A stretch of DNA of 64,000 nucleotides from an uncultured Aquimarina sp. (GTDB lineage Bacteria; Bacteroidota; Bacteroidia; Flavobacteriales; Flavobacteriaceae), in assembly GCA_947498595.1 (NCBI GenBank), contig CANMKX010000010.1, positions 1 through 64,000 of the forward strand. Direction: 5' to 3'. Made by a program: the position numbers and the translations under genes. Numbering within the stretch: the stretch's first letter is position 1; each line of letters starts with the position of its first letter. Of the stretch, positions 16,854-24,806 are shown piece by piece. The notes under the pieces were generated by a model, which did not search any database, was not told where the DNA came from, and saw only the letters and a program-made list of their open reading frames with translations.

Positions 16854-17723
16854 ATGCGAAATTTCAAACATTATATCACAACAATTTTAATACTATTAAT
16901 TACAATGAGTACTAATGCACAAAATTTAAATTACAAAATTTTCAGAGCAGATGAAAATAGTTTTCATATCGCTTCTGTGTTAATTACTGGAGAAAAAGAT
17001 GCTATTCTAATTGATGCTCAATTTTCAAAAGCAAATGCTTATAGAGTCATCGCCAACATTATTGAAAGTGGAAAAAATCTAACGGCAATATATATAAGTC
17101 ATGGTGATCCTGATTATTATTTTGGATTGGAAATTATAAAAACAGCTTTTCCTAAAGCAATAGTGTATGCTACTGCTCCTACAATTGCTCATATAAAAAA
17201 GACCTATCAACAAAAATTAGACTTTTGGAGTCCAAAATTGGGTAATAACGGAGTCTCTAATATTATTTTACCTCAAGTAATAAAGGGGAATTCATTACAA
17301 TTAGAAAATCATACTCTTGAAATTAAGGGACTCGACAGTGATGTTCCAGAAAGGTCTTATGTATGGATTCCGTCATTAAAAGCCATTATAGGTGGTGTTA
17401 ATATCTATCACAATTTACATTTATGGATAGCAGATGCTGGTACAGAAGAAGATCGTATTGCTTGGAATAAGGTTCTTAATGAAATGGAAAAATTACAACC
17501 AAGTATTGTCATTCCTGCACATGCCTTAAACGATACTGACATCCATAGTACGGCAGCTATTTCTTATACTAAAGAGTATTTAAAAACTTTTGAAATAGCA
17601 GCCAAAAAAGCCAAAGATTCTGAAACTTTGATCTCTGCTATGCAACAAAAATATCCATCTGCTGGTTTACATATTGCATTGCAATTAGGTGCTAAGGTTG
17701 TTAAAGGCGAAATTACTTGGTAA
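16854..17723 (+). CDS. Secreted metallo-beta-lactamase-fold protein with degenerate site
   Basis: An exported protein of about 289 residues. The start at 16854 is preferred over an upstream in-frame ATG at 16827 because it begins a clean signal peptide (MRNFKHYITTILILL...NAQ). The fold is the MBL hydrolase type, but the usual HxHxDH metal motif reads HGDPDY (in YISHGDPDYYFG): the second and third histidines are replaced by Asp and Tyr. The later ligand His is kept in VIPAHALND. It may bind metal differently or have lost hydrolase activity. It lies 85 bases after the Crp-type regulator. Confidence 0.82.
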   Translation: MRNFKHYITTILILLITMSTNAQNLNYKIFRADENSFHIASVLITGEKDAILIDAQFSKANAYRVIANIIESGKNLTAIYISHGDPDYYFGLEIIKTAFPKAIVYATAPTIAHIKKTYQQKLDFWSPKLGNNGVSNIILPQVIKGNSLQLENHTLEIKGLDSDVPERSYVWIPSLKAIIGGVNIYHNLHLWIADAGTEEDRIAWNKVLNEMEKLQPSIVIPAHALNDTDIHSTAAISYTKEYLKTFEIAAKKAKDSETLISAMQQKYPSAGLHIALQLGAKVVKGEITW

Positions 17724-17732
17724 AGTATATAA

Positions 17733-17765
17733 TGTAGCTGTTTCTATATCAATAGGAACAGCTAT
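17733..17765 (+). terminator. Hairpin after the MBL gene
   Basis: A 13-bp stem (TAGCTGTTTCTAT / ATAGGAACAGCTA, one G-T pair) has a four-base loop and then a T-rich tail. It overlaps the leader of the next gene. Confidence 0.55.
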
Positions 17766-17781
17766 TTAATTCTTTTTAAAA

Positions 17782-18174
17782 ATGACTAATTTAGAGATTA
17801 TCAAAAGTACGTATCAAGGCAGGAATTCTCAAGAAAATGAAATGCATCTCCAAAAACATCTATCTAAAAATGTCATATGGATAGAGGCTGAAGGTTTTCC
17901 TTATGCTGGAACTTATATAGGTTATGAGCAAATATCAAAACATGTTTTTGCTCGATTAAAATCTGAATGGGATTATTATAAATTTATTCCTGACAATTAT
18001 CTTTCTGATCAAAATAAAATCATTGCATATGGTACATATTATGGATTGTATAAAAAAACAAATCGTTCTTTCGAAGCTAGAGTGGCGCATCTCTGGACTT
18101 TAAAGAATCAAAAAATCATCCGCTTAGAACAGTTTGTCGATAGTAAAATTGTTTATAATGCGATCGTTTCTTGA
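17782..18174 (+). CDS. SnoaL-like (NTF2-fold) protein
   Basis: A 130-residue protein of the SnoaL/NTF2-like fold, with the helical start MTNLEIIKSTYQGR, the motif WIEAEGFPYAGTYIGYEQI and the closing strand LWTLKNQKIIRLEQFVDS. Such proteins are small-molecule isomerases or hydrolases, or binding modules. No catalytic residues can be assigned. It lies in the same-strand series of stress-type genes. Confidence 0.82.
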   Translation: MTNLEIIKSTYQGRNSQENEMHLQKHLSKNVIWIEAEGFPYAGTYIGYEQISKHVFARLKSEWDYYKFIPDNYLSDQNKIIAYGTYYGLYKKTNRSFEARVAHLWTLKNQKIIRLEQFVDSKIVYNAIVS

Positions 18175-18229
18175 AAAATCGTCCATATAATAGCGTACAT
18201 ACTCCATTCTCTACCACGCTGATGACATA

Positions 18230-18237
18230 TAAATTTG
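18230..18237 (+). promoter_or_regulatory. -7 element ahead of the AhpD-like gene
   Basis: TAAATTTG matches the TAnnTTTG consensus and lies 27 bases before the start codon at 18265. No clear -33 TTG is seen. Confidence 0.45.
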
Positions 18238-18264
18238 CAGTATTAATATTTAAATCATAAAATT

Positions 18265-18795
18265 ATGTCATTAGTTAACATTCCAACAAAAGAAGAAGTA
18301 TCTGCATCAAACCAAGATATTTTTGATCAATTAGAAAAAGCTTTAGGTTTTGTTCCTAACTTATACGCTACCATGGCTCATTCTACAAACGGATTAAAAC
18401 GTTATTTAGATTTTCAAAACGCAAAAACTTCGTTTAGTAATCGAGAAAAGGAAATTATTAATATTGTAGTTAGTCAAGTTAACAATTGTAAATACTGCCA
18501 GAGCGCTCATACTGTAATCGGAAAACTTAATGGTTTCAATGATGAAGAGATCTTAGCTTTCAGAAAACTTACTAGTGATAATAAAAAATATGATTCATTA
18601 GTAAAGTTGACTGCTAGTATTACTGAAACCAAAGGATATGTTGCAGAAGCATTGGTTAGCGAGTTTTATGCAAATGGGTATACAAAAGAAAATTTAGTTG
18701 ATTTAATTCTTCAGGTTAGCGATAAGACTGCTATGAACTTTTTACACAATTTAACGCAAATTGAAATTGATTTCCCATTAGCACCTGAACTTTAA
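18265..18795 (+). CDS. AhpD-like carboxymuconolactone decarboxylase family protein
   Basis: A 176-residue all-helical protein of the alkylhydroperoxidase AhpD / CMD family. The redox motif NCKYCQSAHTVIG gives the CxxC...H site found in peroxidase-type members, so a thiol-based peroxidase role is likely. It has the N-terminal pattern (FDQLEKALGFVPNLYATMAHS) of the larger peroxidase-related subgroup. A promoter-like TAAATTTG precedes it. Neighbours with NTF2 folds and an AraC-type regulator suggest a stress-response group. Confidence 0.88.
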   Translation: MSLVNIPTKEEVSASNQDIFDQLEKALGFVPNLYATMAHSTNGLKRYLDFQNAKTSFSNREKEIINIVVSQVNNCKYCQSAHTVIGKLNGFNDEEILAFRKLTSDNKKYDSLVKLTASITETKGYVAEALVSEFYANGYTKENLVDLILQVSDKTAMNFLHNLTQIEIDFPLAPEL

Positions 18796-18847
18796 TAAAT
18801 CATAAAATACTATCCTCAGATAACTTTTTATCTTAAATTGTATACCA

Positions 18848-19264
18848 ATGGAAATAGAAAAAAAATATCCACTTCCTCCGTTCACCATGGAAACGGCTTT
18901 GCAAAAAGTACAACTTGCAGAGGATGCATGGAACAGTAAAAATCCTGAACAAGTATCTAAAGCTTATACTATTGATACCGAATGGAGAAATAGAACTGAG
19001 TTTATTAATGGTAGAAAAGAAGTTCAAGCTTTTTTAACTACAAAATGGGAGAATGAAATTGATTATAAACTTAAAAAAGAATTATGGGGTTTTAGAGAAA
19101 ATCGCATGGCTGTAAGATTTGAATATGAATATCGAACTAAAGATAATCAATGGTTTAGAGCTTATGGAAATGAATTATGGGAATTTAATGAAAATGGCTT
19201 AATGCAAAAAAGATATGCTAGCATCAATGATCATCCCATAGAAGCTAAGGATAGAAAATTATAA
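18848..19264 (+). CDS. DUF1348 (NTF2-like) protein
   Basis: A 138-residue protein of the DUF1348 family, an NTF2-fold group of unknown function. Recognisable parts are [42 protein letters not shown] and [14 protein letters not shown]. The start at 18848 is the first ATG of the family pattern. It ends 3 bases before the AraC-type regulator, so the two are co-transcribed. Confidence 0.88.
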   Translation: MEIEKKYPLPPFTMETALQKVQLAEDAWNSKNPEQVSKAYTIDTEWRNRTEFINGRKEVQAFLTTKWENEIDYKLKKELWGFRENRMAVRFEYEYRTKDNQWFRAYGNELWEFNENGLMQKRYASINDHPIEAKDRKL

Positions 19265-19267
19265 TTC

Positions 19268-20143
19268 ATGATTAATCATCATACACATACTTTAGTTAAT
19301 CCTACTTCTGGTGAACTCGCTTTCAAACTATATTCGTTTGAAAGCATTCACCATTTTGATCATATACAACGTCTAAATTATTATTCTTTAATCTGGATTA
19401 AAGAAGGTAGTGGTTCTGCTACTATTGATTTTAATACGTATGAATATTCTTCTAATTACTTATTTGGATTTTCACCATATCAACCTTTTTTATTTAATTC
19501 TTCAGGTATTACAAAAGGGATTATTATACATTTTCATTCTGATTTTTTTTGTATTCATAAACATCAAAAAGAAGTTGCTTGCAATGGTATTTTATTTAAT
19601 AACATTTACCAACCTCCTTTTGTTGTTATTAATGATGAATTTAACATCACACTTGATTGGATTTTAAAAGAAATGGAAAAAGATATTATTGAGAATCATA
19701 TCGCATTAAATGAATCTATTTTATCTTATTTAAAATTATTTTTAATCAATAGTACTCGCTTAAAAAACATTCAAAATCCTGAGTTACCTATTCTTGCTGA
19801 AGAAGAGAATTTTACTATTCAAAAGTTAAAGGATTATATCGAGCTTCATTTTAAAACAAAGCATGCTCCTAAAGATTATGCTGAATTATTAAATATTACT
19901 CCAAAAGCTATTGCTAAAATTTCGAAAAAATATTTTAATAAAACATTAAGCACGCTGATTTATGAGCGTATTATTATTGAAGCTAAGAGAGAATTGTATC
20001 TTACTAATAAATCTATTAAAGAAATTGCGTTGGAGTTAGGGTATGATGATGAATTTTATTTCAGTAGGTTTTTCAAAAAGCAAACAAATATATCCCCTAG
20101 TATTTATAGAAAAACGGTAGGTTTTAATAAAGCAGGAAGCTAA
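19268..20143 (+). CDS. AraC-family transcriptional regulator
   Basis: A 291-residue regulator with an N-terminal cupin-like sensing region (about 10-140) and a C-terminal double helix-turn-helix (about 190-285). The latter has the family marks IKEIALELGYDDEFYFSRFFKKQTNISPSIYR (shown here only as landmarks ELGYDDEFYFSRFFKK and SPSIYRK). It begins 3 bases after the DUF1348 gene and probably controls the small genes before it. The ligand is unknown. Confidence 0.92.
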   Translation: MINHHTHTLVNPTSGELAFKLYSFESIHHFDHIQRLNYYSLIWIKEGSGSATIDFNTYEYSSNYLFGFSPYQPFLFNSSGITKGIIIHFHSDFFCIHKHQKEVACNGILFNNIYQPPFVVINDEFNITLDWILKEMEKDIIENHIALNESILSYLKLFLINSTRLKNIQNPELPILAEEENFTIQKLKDYIELHFKTKHAPKDYAELLNITPKAIAKISKKYFNKTLSTLIYERIIIEAKRELYLTNKSIKEIALELGYDDEFYFSRFFKKQTNISPSIYRKTVGFNKAGS

Positions 20144-20162
20144 TATTGAGTTATGATTAATT

Positions 20163-20201
20163 AACAAAGGCTAAGATTTATAATAAATCTTAGCCTTTGT
20201 T
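20163..20201. terminator. Bidirectional terminator
   Basis: A near-perfect long inverted repeat (AACAAAGGCTAAGATTTAT and its complement) with a two-base loop separates the converging AraC-type and E2 genes. Confidence 0.8.
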
Positions 20202-20224
20202 ATATTATTATAGTAAAAGTGCTA

Positions 20225-21538
20225 CTAGAAATCTCTATTTACATCCCAAGATTCTAAATATTGTTGCACGCGTTGTACAAATTGTCCTCCTAATGCTCCG
20301 TTTACTACTCTATGATCATATGAGTGCGATAAAAACATTTTATAACGAATACCTATAAAATCACCGTCTGGAGTTTCAATAACAGCTGGAACTTTTCGTA
20401 TTGCTCCAAGTGCTAATATACCTACCTGTGGTTGATTGATAATAGGCGTTCCCATAATACTTCCAAAAGTACCTACGTTAGTAACGGTGTAAGTTCCTCC
20501 TTGAATATCATCAGGTTTTAAGGCATTATTACGAGCTCTTGTTGCTAGATCATTAACTGCTTTAGTCATTCCTACAAGATTCAGTTGATCTGCATTTTTT
20601 ATTACTGGAACGATTAAGTTACCATCTGGTAAGGCAGCTGCCATTCCTAAATTGATATTCTTTTTCTTAATGATAGAATCACCAGAAACCGAAATATTCA
20701 TCATCGGAAAATCTTTTAATGCTTTCGCAATAGCTTCCATAAAGATTGGAGTAAATGTAATATTTTCTCCTTCTCTTTTAGCAAAGTCTGCTTTCACTTT
20801 CTTACGCCAGTTCCAGATATTGGTTACATCTGCTTCTATAAATGATTGTACATGAGCAGATGTCTGTACAGAATCTACCATATGATGCGCGATGAGTTTC
20901 CCCATACGTGTCATTTCTATAATTTCGTCTCCTCCAGAAACTACTGGTGCTGCTTTTGGAGTTTCTTTTTTAACTGGTGCTTTTGCTACTGGAGTCGCTG
21001 CTGGTTTTGCAACTACTGGTGCCGCTACTTTTCCTGCTTTACGATCTTCTACAAAAGTTAAAATATCATTTTTAGTTACACGTCCGTCTTTACCTGTTCC
21101 TGCAATATTCTCTAATTCGGCTAAAGAAATACCTTCTGTCGCTGCAATATTCTTCACTAATGGTGAATAGAATTTATTACTTTCAGAATAATCAACCGCT
21201 ACAGCTTCTTTTATTTCTTCTATTTCAGATTCTATAGCTGCTACAGCAACTGCTTCTTCTACTACTTTAGGTGATTCTGCAACCACATCTACTTCTCCTT
21301 CAGTTTCTATAATTGCGATAGTTTGCCCAACTTGTACTACATCATCAACTTCAAATAATCTTTCTACCAATACACCTTCAACTTCACTAGGCACTTCGCT
21401 ATCTACCTTATCCGTAGCGATTTCTAATACCGCATCATCCATTTCTATAGTATCTCCTACTTCTTTTAACCAAGTAGTTATTGTTGCTTCTGCAACACTT
21501 TCGCCCATCTTAGGTAGCCTTAGCTCAAACTTTGCCAT
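20225..21538 (-). CDS. 2-oxoacid dehydrogenase E2 (dihydrolipoyl acyltransferase)
   Basis: A 437-residue E2 core enzyme. One lipoyl domain (1-76) has Lys44 in EIATDKVDSEV as the lipoylated residue. A linker rich in Ala and Val follows, then a peripheral subunit-binding domain (about 125-165, SPLVKNIAATEGIS), an Ala-Pro-Lys-rich linker and the catalytic domain with SHSYDHRVVNGALGG. One lipoyl domain and the overall pattern suggest a branched-chain or general 2-oxoacid complex rather than the two-lipoyl pyruvate type common in this class. The E1 and E3 genes are not adjacent. Confidence 0.92.
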   Translation of the reverse strand: MAKFELRLPKMGESVAEATITTWLKEVGDTIEMDDAVLEIATDKVDSEVPSEVEGVLVERLFEVDDVVQVGQTIAIIETEGEVDVVAESPKVVEEAVAVAAIESEIEEIKEAVAVDYSESNKFYSPLVKNIAATEGISLAELENIAGTGKDGRVTKNDILTFVEDRKAGKVAAPVVAKPAATPVAKAPVKKETPKAAPVVSGGDEIIEMTRMGKLIAHHMVDSVQTSAHVQSFIEADVTNIWNWRKKVKADFAKREGENITFTPIFMEAIAKALKDFPMMNISVSGDSIIKKKNINLGMAAALPDGNLIVPVIKNADQLNLVGMTKAVNDLATRARNNALKPDDIQGGTYTVTNVGTFGSIMGTPIINQPQVGILALGAIRKVPAVIETPDGDFIGIRYKMFLSHSYDHRVVNGALGGQFVQRVQQYLESWDVNRDF

Positions 21539-21628
21539 ATCTATAATTAAAAGTGTTATTAAGTTATATTTTTTGCGAATTTAATTAAATTTCGCCTTTT
21601 AAACTGTTTTTTCTCTATTAAAATTCTA

Positions 21629-22759
21629 TTAAAGCTTTATTACCTCTCCTTTTTCATCACTATAATTACTTCCTATTATGTAATTACAATTTGCTGGTTT
21701 TATCTTAAAAGTGGTGTTTTTGTCTTGTAATTTTTGCATAGTATCAATAATTTCAGCAAAACTTAGGTACTCATTATCTAGTATAATTTGCTTTGTTTTA
21801 TTTTTTCTATCTATTAATCCACTTATAGTTTCTACCGCTACAACATCTTCATTTAAAGCTTTTTCTACTTTATTTTTCAATATTTTATTATTGGTAATAA
21901 TAAAATATTGATCTATTTGTTTAGGTAAACGTTCTTTATATAACTTTGATTTTACAAAAGAAATAATCTGTATTCCTAAAAAAATAAAAGTATCAAAAAT
22001 TCGATTACTCTTAAAATGTTTTTCATAAAACAATTGCATTGCTCCATAAAAACGTTCTAAATATTCTTTATTCCGTGCTGTACTTTCTCCTTTATAATGT
22101 ATAGTAGCAATTGTACCGACATAATAATTATGGTAACCTGATTTCAGCATTTTGTATGACAGATCAATATCTTCTCCATACATAAAATAGTCTTCATCAA
22201 ATCCATTTACCTCTAAGTACTGTGTTCTTTTCACGAACATAAAAGCACCTACTAATACTTGTATATCCCCTATTTCTTTAACCTTAACATGATCCGCATA
22301 ATAACTTTTCACATTTCCTAGGCGTATCCCGAATAATCGTCTAAACGCGGTTAACGGAGAAGGAATATTTCGTTTACTTTCTGGTAAAAACTTCCCTGTT
22401 CCATCAATCAATTGCGTTCCTAACATTCCCGAATACGGCAAGTCTTTTATTTCTTGTAGCAATCTTGTAAAAGTATGCTCTGCAACTACCGTATCAGGAT
22501 TAAGGATACATACATATTCTCCTTTAGCTATAGCTACTCCTTGATTGTTTGCTTTGGAAAAACCTACGTTTTCTTTATTTGCTATCAGTTTTATTTCTGG
22601 AAAAACTAATTGCATCATTTCGCAACTATCATCAGAAGAGTTATTATCTATTACAATAATTTCGGCTTCTAAATTTTTTACAGCACTTTTAACACTCCAT
22701 ATACATTGTTCTAAAAAGTACCGTACATTATAGTTTAGGATGATAACAGAAAGTTTCAG
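21629..22759 (-). CDS. Family 2 glycosyltransferase, probable CTG start
   Basis: A GT2 (GT-A fold) enzyme of about 376 residues. The family's N-terminus, (M)KLSVIILNYNVRYFLEQC, is present in frame upstream of the first ATG at 22618, and so is VIDNNSSDDS. The codon at the expected Met position (22757-22759) is CTG, and an in-frame TAA lies two codons further up. The first in-frame ATG would delete the nucleotide-binding strand, so CTG is the likely start unless the base is wrong. Later motifs are NPDTVV (DxD-like region) and NGFDEDYFMYGEDIDLSY. It probably acts on cell-surface glycans. It lies 26 bases after recR. Confidence 0.88.
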   Translation of the reverse strand: MKLSVIILNYNVRYFLEQCIWSVKSAVKNLEAEIIVIDNNSSDDSCEMMQLVFPEIKLIANKENVGFSKANNQGVAIAKGEYVCILNPDTVVAEHTFTRLLQEIKDLPYSGMLGTQLIDGTGKFLPESKRNIPSPLTAFRRLFGIRLGNVKSYYADHVKVKEIGDIQVLVGAFMFVKRTQYLEVNGFDEDYFMYGEDIDLSYKMLKSGYHNYYVGTIATIHYKGESTARNKEYLERFYGAMQLFYEKHFKSNRIFDTFIFLGIQIISFVKSKLYKERLPKQIDQYFIITNNKILKNKVEKALNEDVVAVETISGLIDRKNKTKQIILDNEYLSFAEIIDTMQKLQDKNTTFKIKPANCNYIIGSNYSDEKGEVIKL

Positions 22760-22785
22760 TAGAATTTATTTTTTAAATTAATATA

Positions 22786-23403
22786 TTAACCTCTCAACGC
22801 ATTAACAAACGGAATCCTATTTAGGATACTTCTACCTAATGTTACTTCGTCTGCATATTCTAGTTCATCATTGACACCTATACCTCTAGCAATTGTTGTT
22901 GTTGCGACTTCTAATCCTTCTAATTGTTTATAAATATAAAAGTTAGTTGTATCTCCTTCCATAGTTGCACTCAAAGCAAAAATCAGCTCTTTTACAATCC
23001 CTTGTTTTACTTTTTCAATCAATGATCCAATAGTAAGATCATGAGGACCTATACCATCTAATGGGCTAATTTTACCTCCTAAAACATGATACATTCCTTT
23101 ATAATGTCCCGTGTTTTCTATGGCCATTACATCTCTAACATCTTCTACTACACAAACTATTTCTTCATTACGTAATGGATTACTACAAATTTCGCATAAT
23201 GCAATGTCGCTTATATTATGACATTTTTTGCAAAATTTTATTTCCTCTCTTAAATCTCCTAATGCTTTTATTAATTGTTGGGTTTGTGTTTTAGGTTGTC
23301 TTAATAAATGCAATACCAATCGTAAAGCCGTTCGTTTACCTATCCCAGGTAATTGCGACACTTCATACACTGCATTTTCAAGTAATTTTGAAGAAAATTC
23401 CAT
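22786..23403 (-). CDS. recR: Recombination protein RecR
   Basis: A 205-residue protein of the RecFOR pathway that helps load RecA at single-strand gaps. The N-terminal helix-hairpin-helix ([19 protein letters not shown]), the four-cysteine zinc finger ([16 protein letters not shown]) and the Toprim domain ([29 protein letters not shown]) are all present, and the length is normal. The glycosyltransferase follows on the same strand. Confidence 0.97.
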   Translation of the reverse strand: MEFSSKLLENAVYEVSQLPGIGKRTALRLVLHLLRQPKTQTQQLIKALGDLREEIKFCKKCHNISDIALCEICSNPLRNEEIVCVVEDVRDVMAIENTGHYKGMYHVLGGKISPLDGIGPHDLTIGSLIEKVKQGIVKELIFALSATMEGDTTNFYIYKQLEGLEVATTTIARGIGVNDELEYADEVTLGRSILNRIPFVNALRG

Positions 23404-23577
23404 AGCGCAAATTTAATCTTTTTAGCTATATTCTTAAACGATAATTAAAATGCTTTCCATTTTGTTTCTTAACAGCTTTATTTTCTTCCTTCTAAAAATA
23501 TTTTCTCATCGATTACTTTGTAAATATTTAGCTTTATTTATCTTCGTTTCATTACTTTTACTTCAAAAGAACATCAC

Positions 23578-23742
23578 ATGTTAGAATCAATTTCTGAAGA
23601 AAATCAATTAATACTACTTATCATTGCGATAGCTATTCTCTTTGCAATTGTTGGTTGGAATTATAAGCGAAATAATTCTCGATTGTATAATAGAGAACAG
23701 CGTAACTTCAGAAAAAATTATTATAAAAAATCTAAAAAATAA
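23578..23742 (+). CDS. Small single-span membrane protein
   Basis: A 54-residue protein (MLESISEENQLILLI...) with one hydrophobic segment (about 10-27), followed by a strongly basic tail rich in Asn, Arg, Tyr and Lys (ending RKNYYKKSKK). The topology should be N-out, tail inside. It lies 48 bases ahead of the cobalamin adenosyltransferase on the same strand. I do not recognise a family; the codon pattern and position support a real gene. Confidence 0.6.
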   Translation: MLESISEENQLILLIIAIAILFAIVGWNYKRNNSRLYNREQRNFRKNYYKKSKK

Positions 23743-23790
23743 CGATCATTTCTTGTAAATTTTCTTTACAAATGATCTACTATTAAGGAA

Positions 23791-24366
23791 ATGAAAGTAT
23801 ATACTAAAACAGGGGATAAAGGTACTACTGCTCTATTTGGAGGTACTCGTGTACCAAAGCATCATATTAGAATCGATAGTTATGGAACTATAGATGAGCT
23901 TAATTCTCATATTGGTCTTATTAGAGATCAAGATATTGATGAGGCTTATAAAAAAATATTGATCATCATTCAAGATAAGCTTTTTACTATTGGAGCTATA
24001 CTTGCAACAGATCCAGAAAAAATGATTTTAAAAAACGGAAAAGAACGTTTAAATATTAATAAAATTAAGGTTAATGATGTTGCCTTATTAGAGACAGAAA
24101 TGGATCATATGAATGAGGAATTACCTCCTATGACTCATTTTGTTTTACCTGGCGGACATCAAACTGTGTCATTTTGTCACATAGCACGTTGTGTTTGTAG
24201 AAGAAGTGAGCGTTTAGCGACTGCTTTATACGAAATAACTCCGTTTGAAGATACGGCTTTGCAATACATAAACAGACTATCTGACTACCTATTTGTACTG
24301 GCACGGAAGTTGTCGTATGACTTAAAAGCTGATGAGGTGAAATGGATTCCTGAAAAAAATTCATAG
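23791..24366 (+). CDS. Cob(I)alamin adenosyltransferase, PduO type
   Basis: A 191-residue PduO-family enzyme that transfers the 5'-deoxyadenosyl group of ATP to cob(I)alamin to make adenosylcobalamin. The N-terminal ATP-binding motif TKTGDKGTTALFGG and the later CRRSERLATAL and NRLSDYLFVLAR are family marks. A likely user in this window is the B12-dependent mutase IcmF at 49691-53116, whose GTPase domain belongs to the cofactor-loading type. Confidence 0.95.
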   Translation: MKVYTKTGDKGTTALFGGTRVPKHHIRIDSYGTIDELNSHIGLIRDQDIDEAYKKILIIIQDKLFTIGAILATDPEKMILKNGKERLNINKIKVNDVALLETEMDHMNEELPPMTHFVLPGGHQTVSFCHIARCVCRRSERLATALYEITPFEDTALQYINRLSDYLFVLARKLSYDLKADEVKWIPEKNS

Positions 24367-24445
24367 CTTTTTTTAAATAAATAGCAACGAAAAGCTTCAT
24401 TATACAACGTTCTTATAATTAATGTTTAAATAATTGATTTTTTAC

Positions 24446-24475
24446 TTGACTTTTTCAACTAAAAAATTATTTTTG
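24446..24475 (+). promoter_or_regulatory. Promoter of the DUF2795 gene
   Basis: TATTTTTG (24468-24475) is a full -7 match, with TTG at 24446-24448 spaced 19 bases upstream. The start codon is 23 bases downstream. Confidence 0.65.
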
Positions 24476-24498
24476 CAAAAAATAAAACCAGTAAACAA

Positions 24499-24720
24499 AT
24501 GTATTGGACTTTAGAATTAGCATCTTATTTAAGTGATGCGCCATGGCCAGCAACCAAAGATGAGTTAATCGACTATGCAATTCGTACCGGAGCTCCGCTG
24601 GAGGTTGTAGAAAATCTACAATCAATTGAAGATGAAGGAGACTCTTATGATTCTATAGAAGAAATTTGGCCTGATTATCCTACCGACGAAGATTATCTTT
24701 GGAATGAGGATGAATATTAA
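24499..24720 (+). CDS. DUF2795 small acidic protein
   Basis: A 73-residue acidic protein (MYWTLELASYLSDAPWPATK...) of the DUF2795 family, with the helix pattern ATKDELIDYAIRTGAPLEVVENL and a tail rich in Asp, Glu and Tyr. Its function is unknown. It is a common, well-conserved gene in Flavobacteriia. It has its own promoter and a terminator just after it, so it is a single-gene unit upstream of secA. Confidence 0.9.
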   Translation: MYWTLELASYLSDAPWPATKDELIDYAIRTGAPLEVVENLQSIEDEGDSYDSIEEIWPDYPTDEDYLWNEDEY

Positions 24721-24742
24721 TAAAATTTTTAAAAAATAATTA

Positions 24743-24770
24743 AAAGTCTCAGAAACGAGGCTTTTTTTTT
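24743..24770 (+). terminator. Terminator after the DUF2795 gene
   Basis: AAGTCTC and GAGGCTT pair (one G-T) around a six-base loop, followed by ten or more T. Confidence 0.7.
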
Positions 24771-24806
24771 TGCGTAAATTACGCAACATAAACACATATC
24801 CAGATT

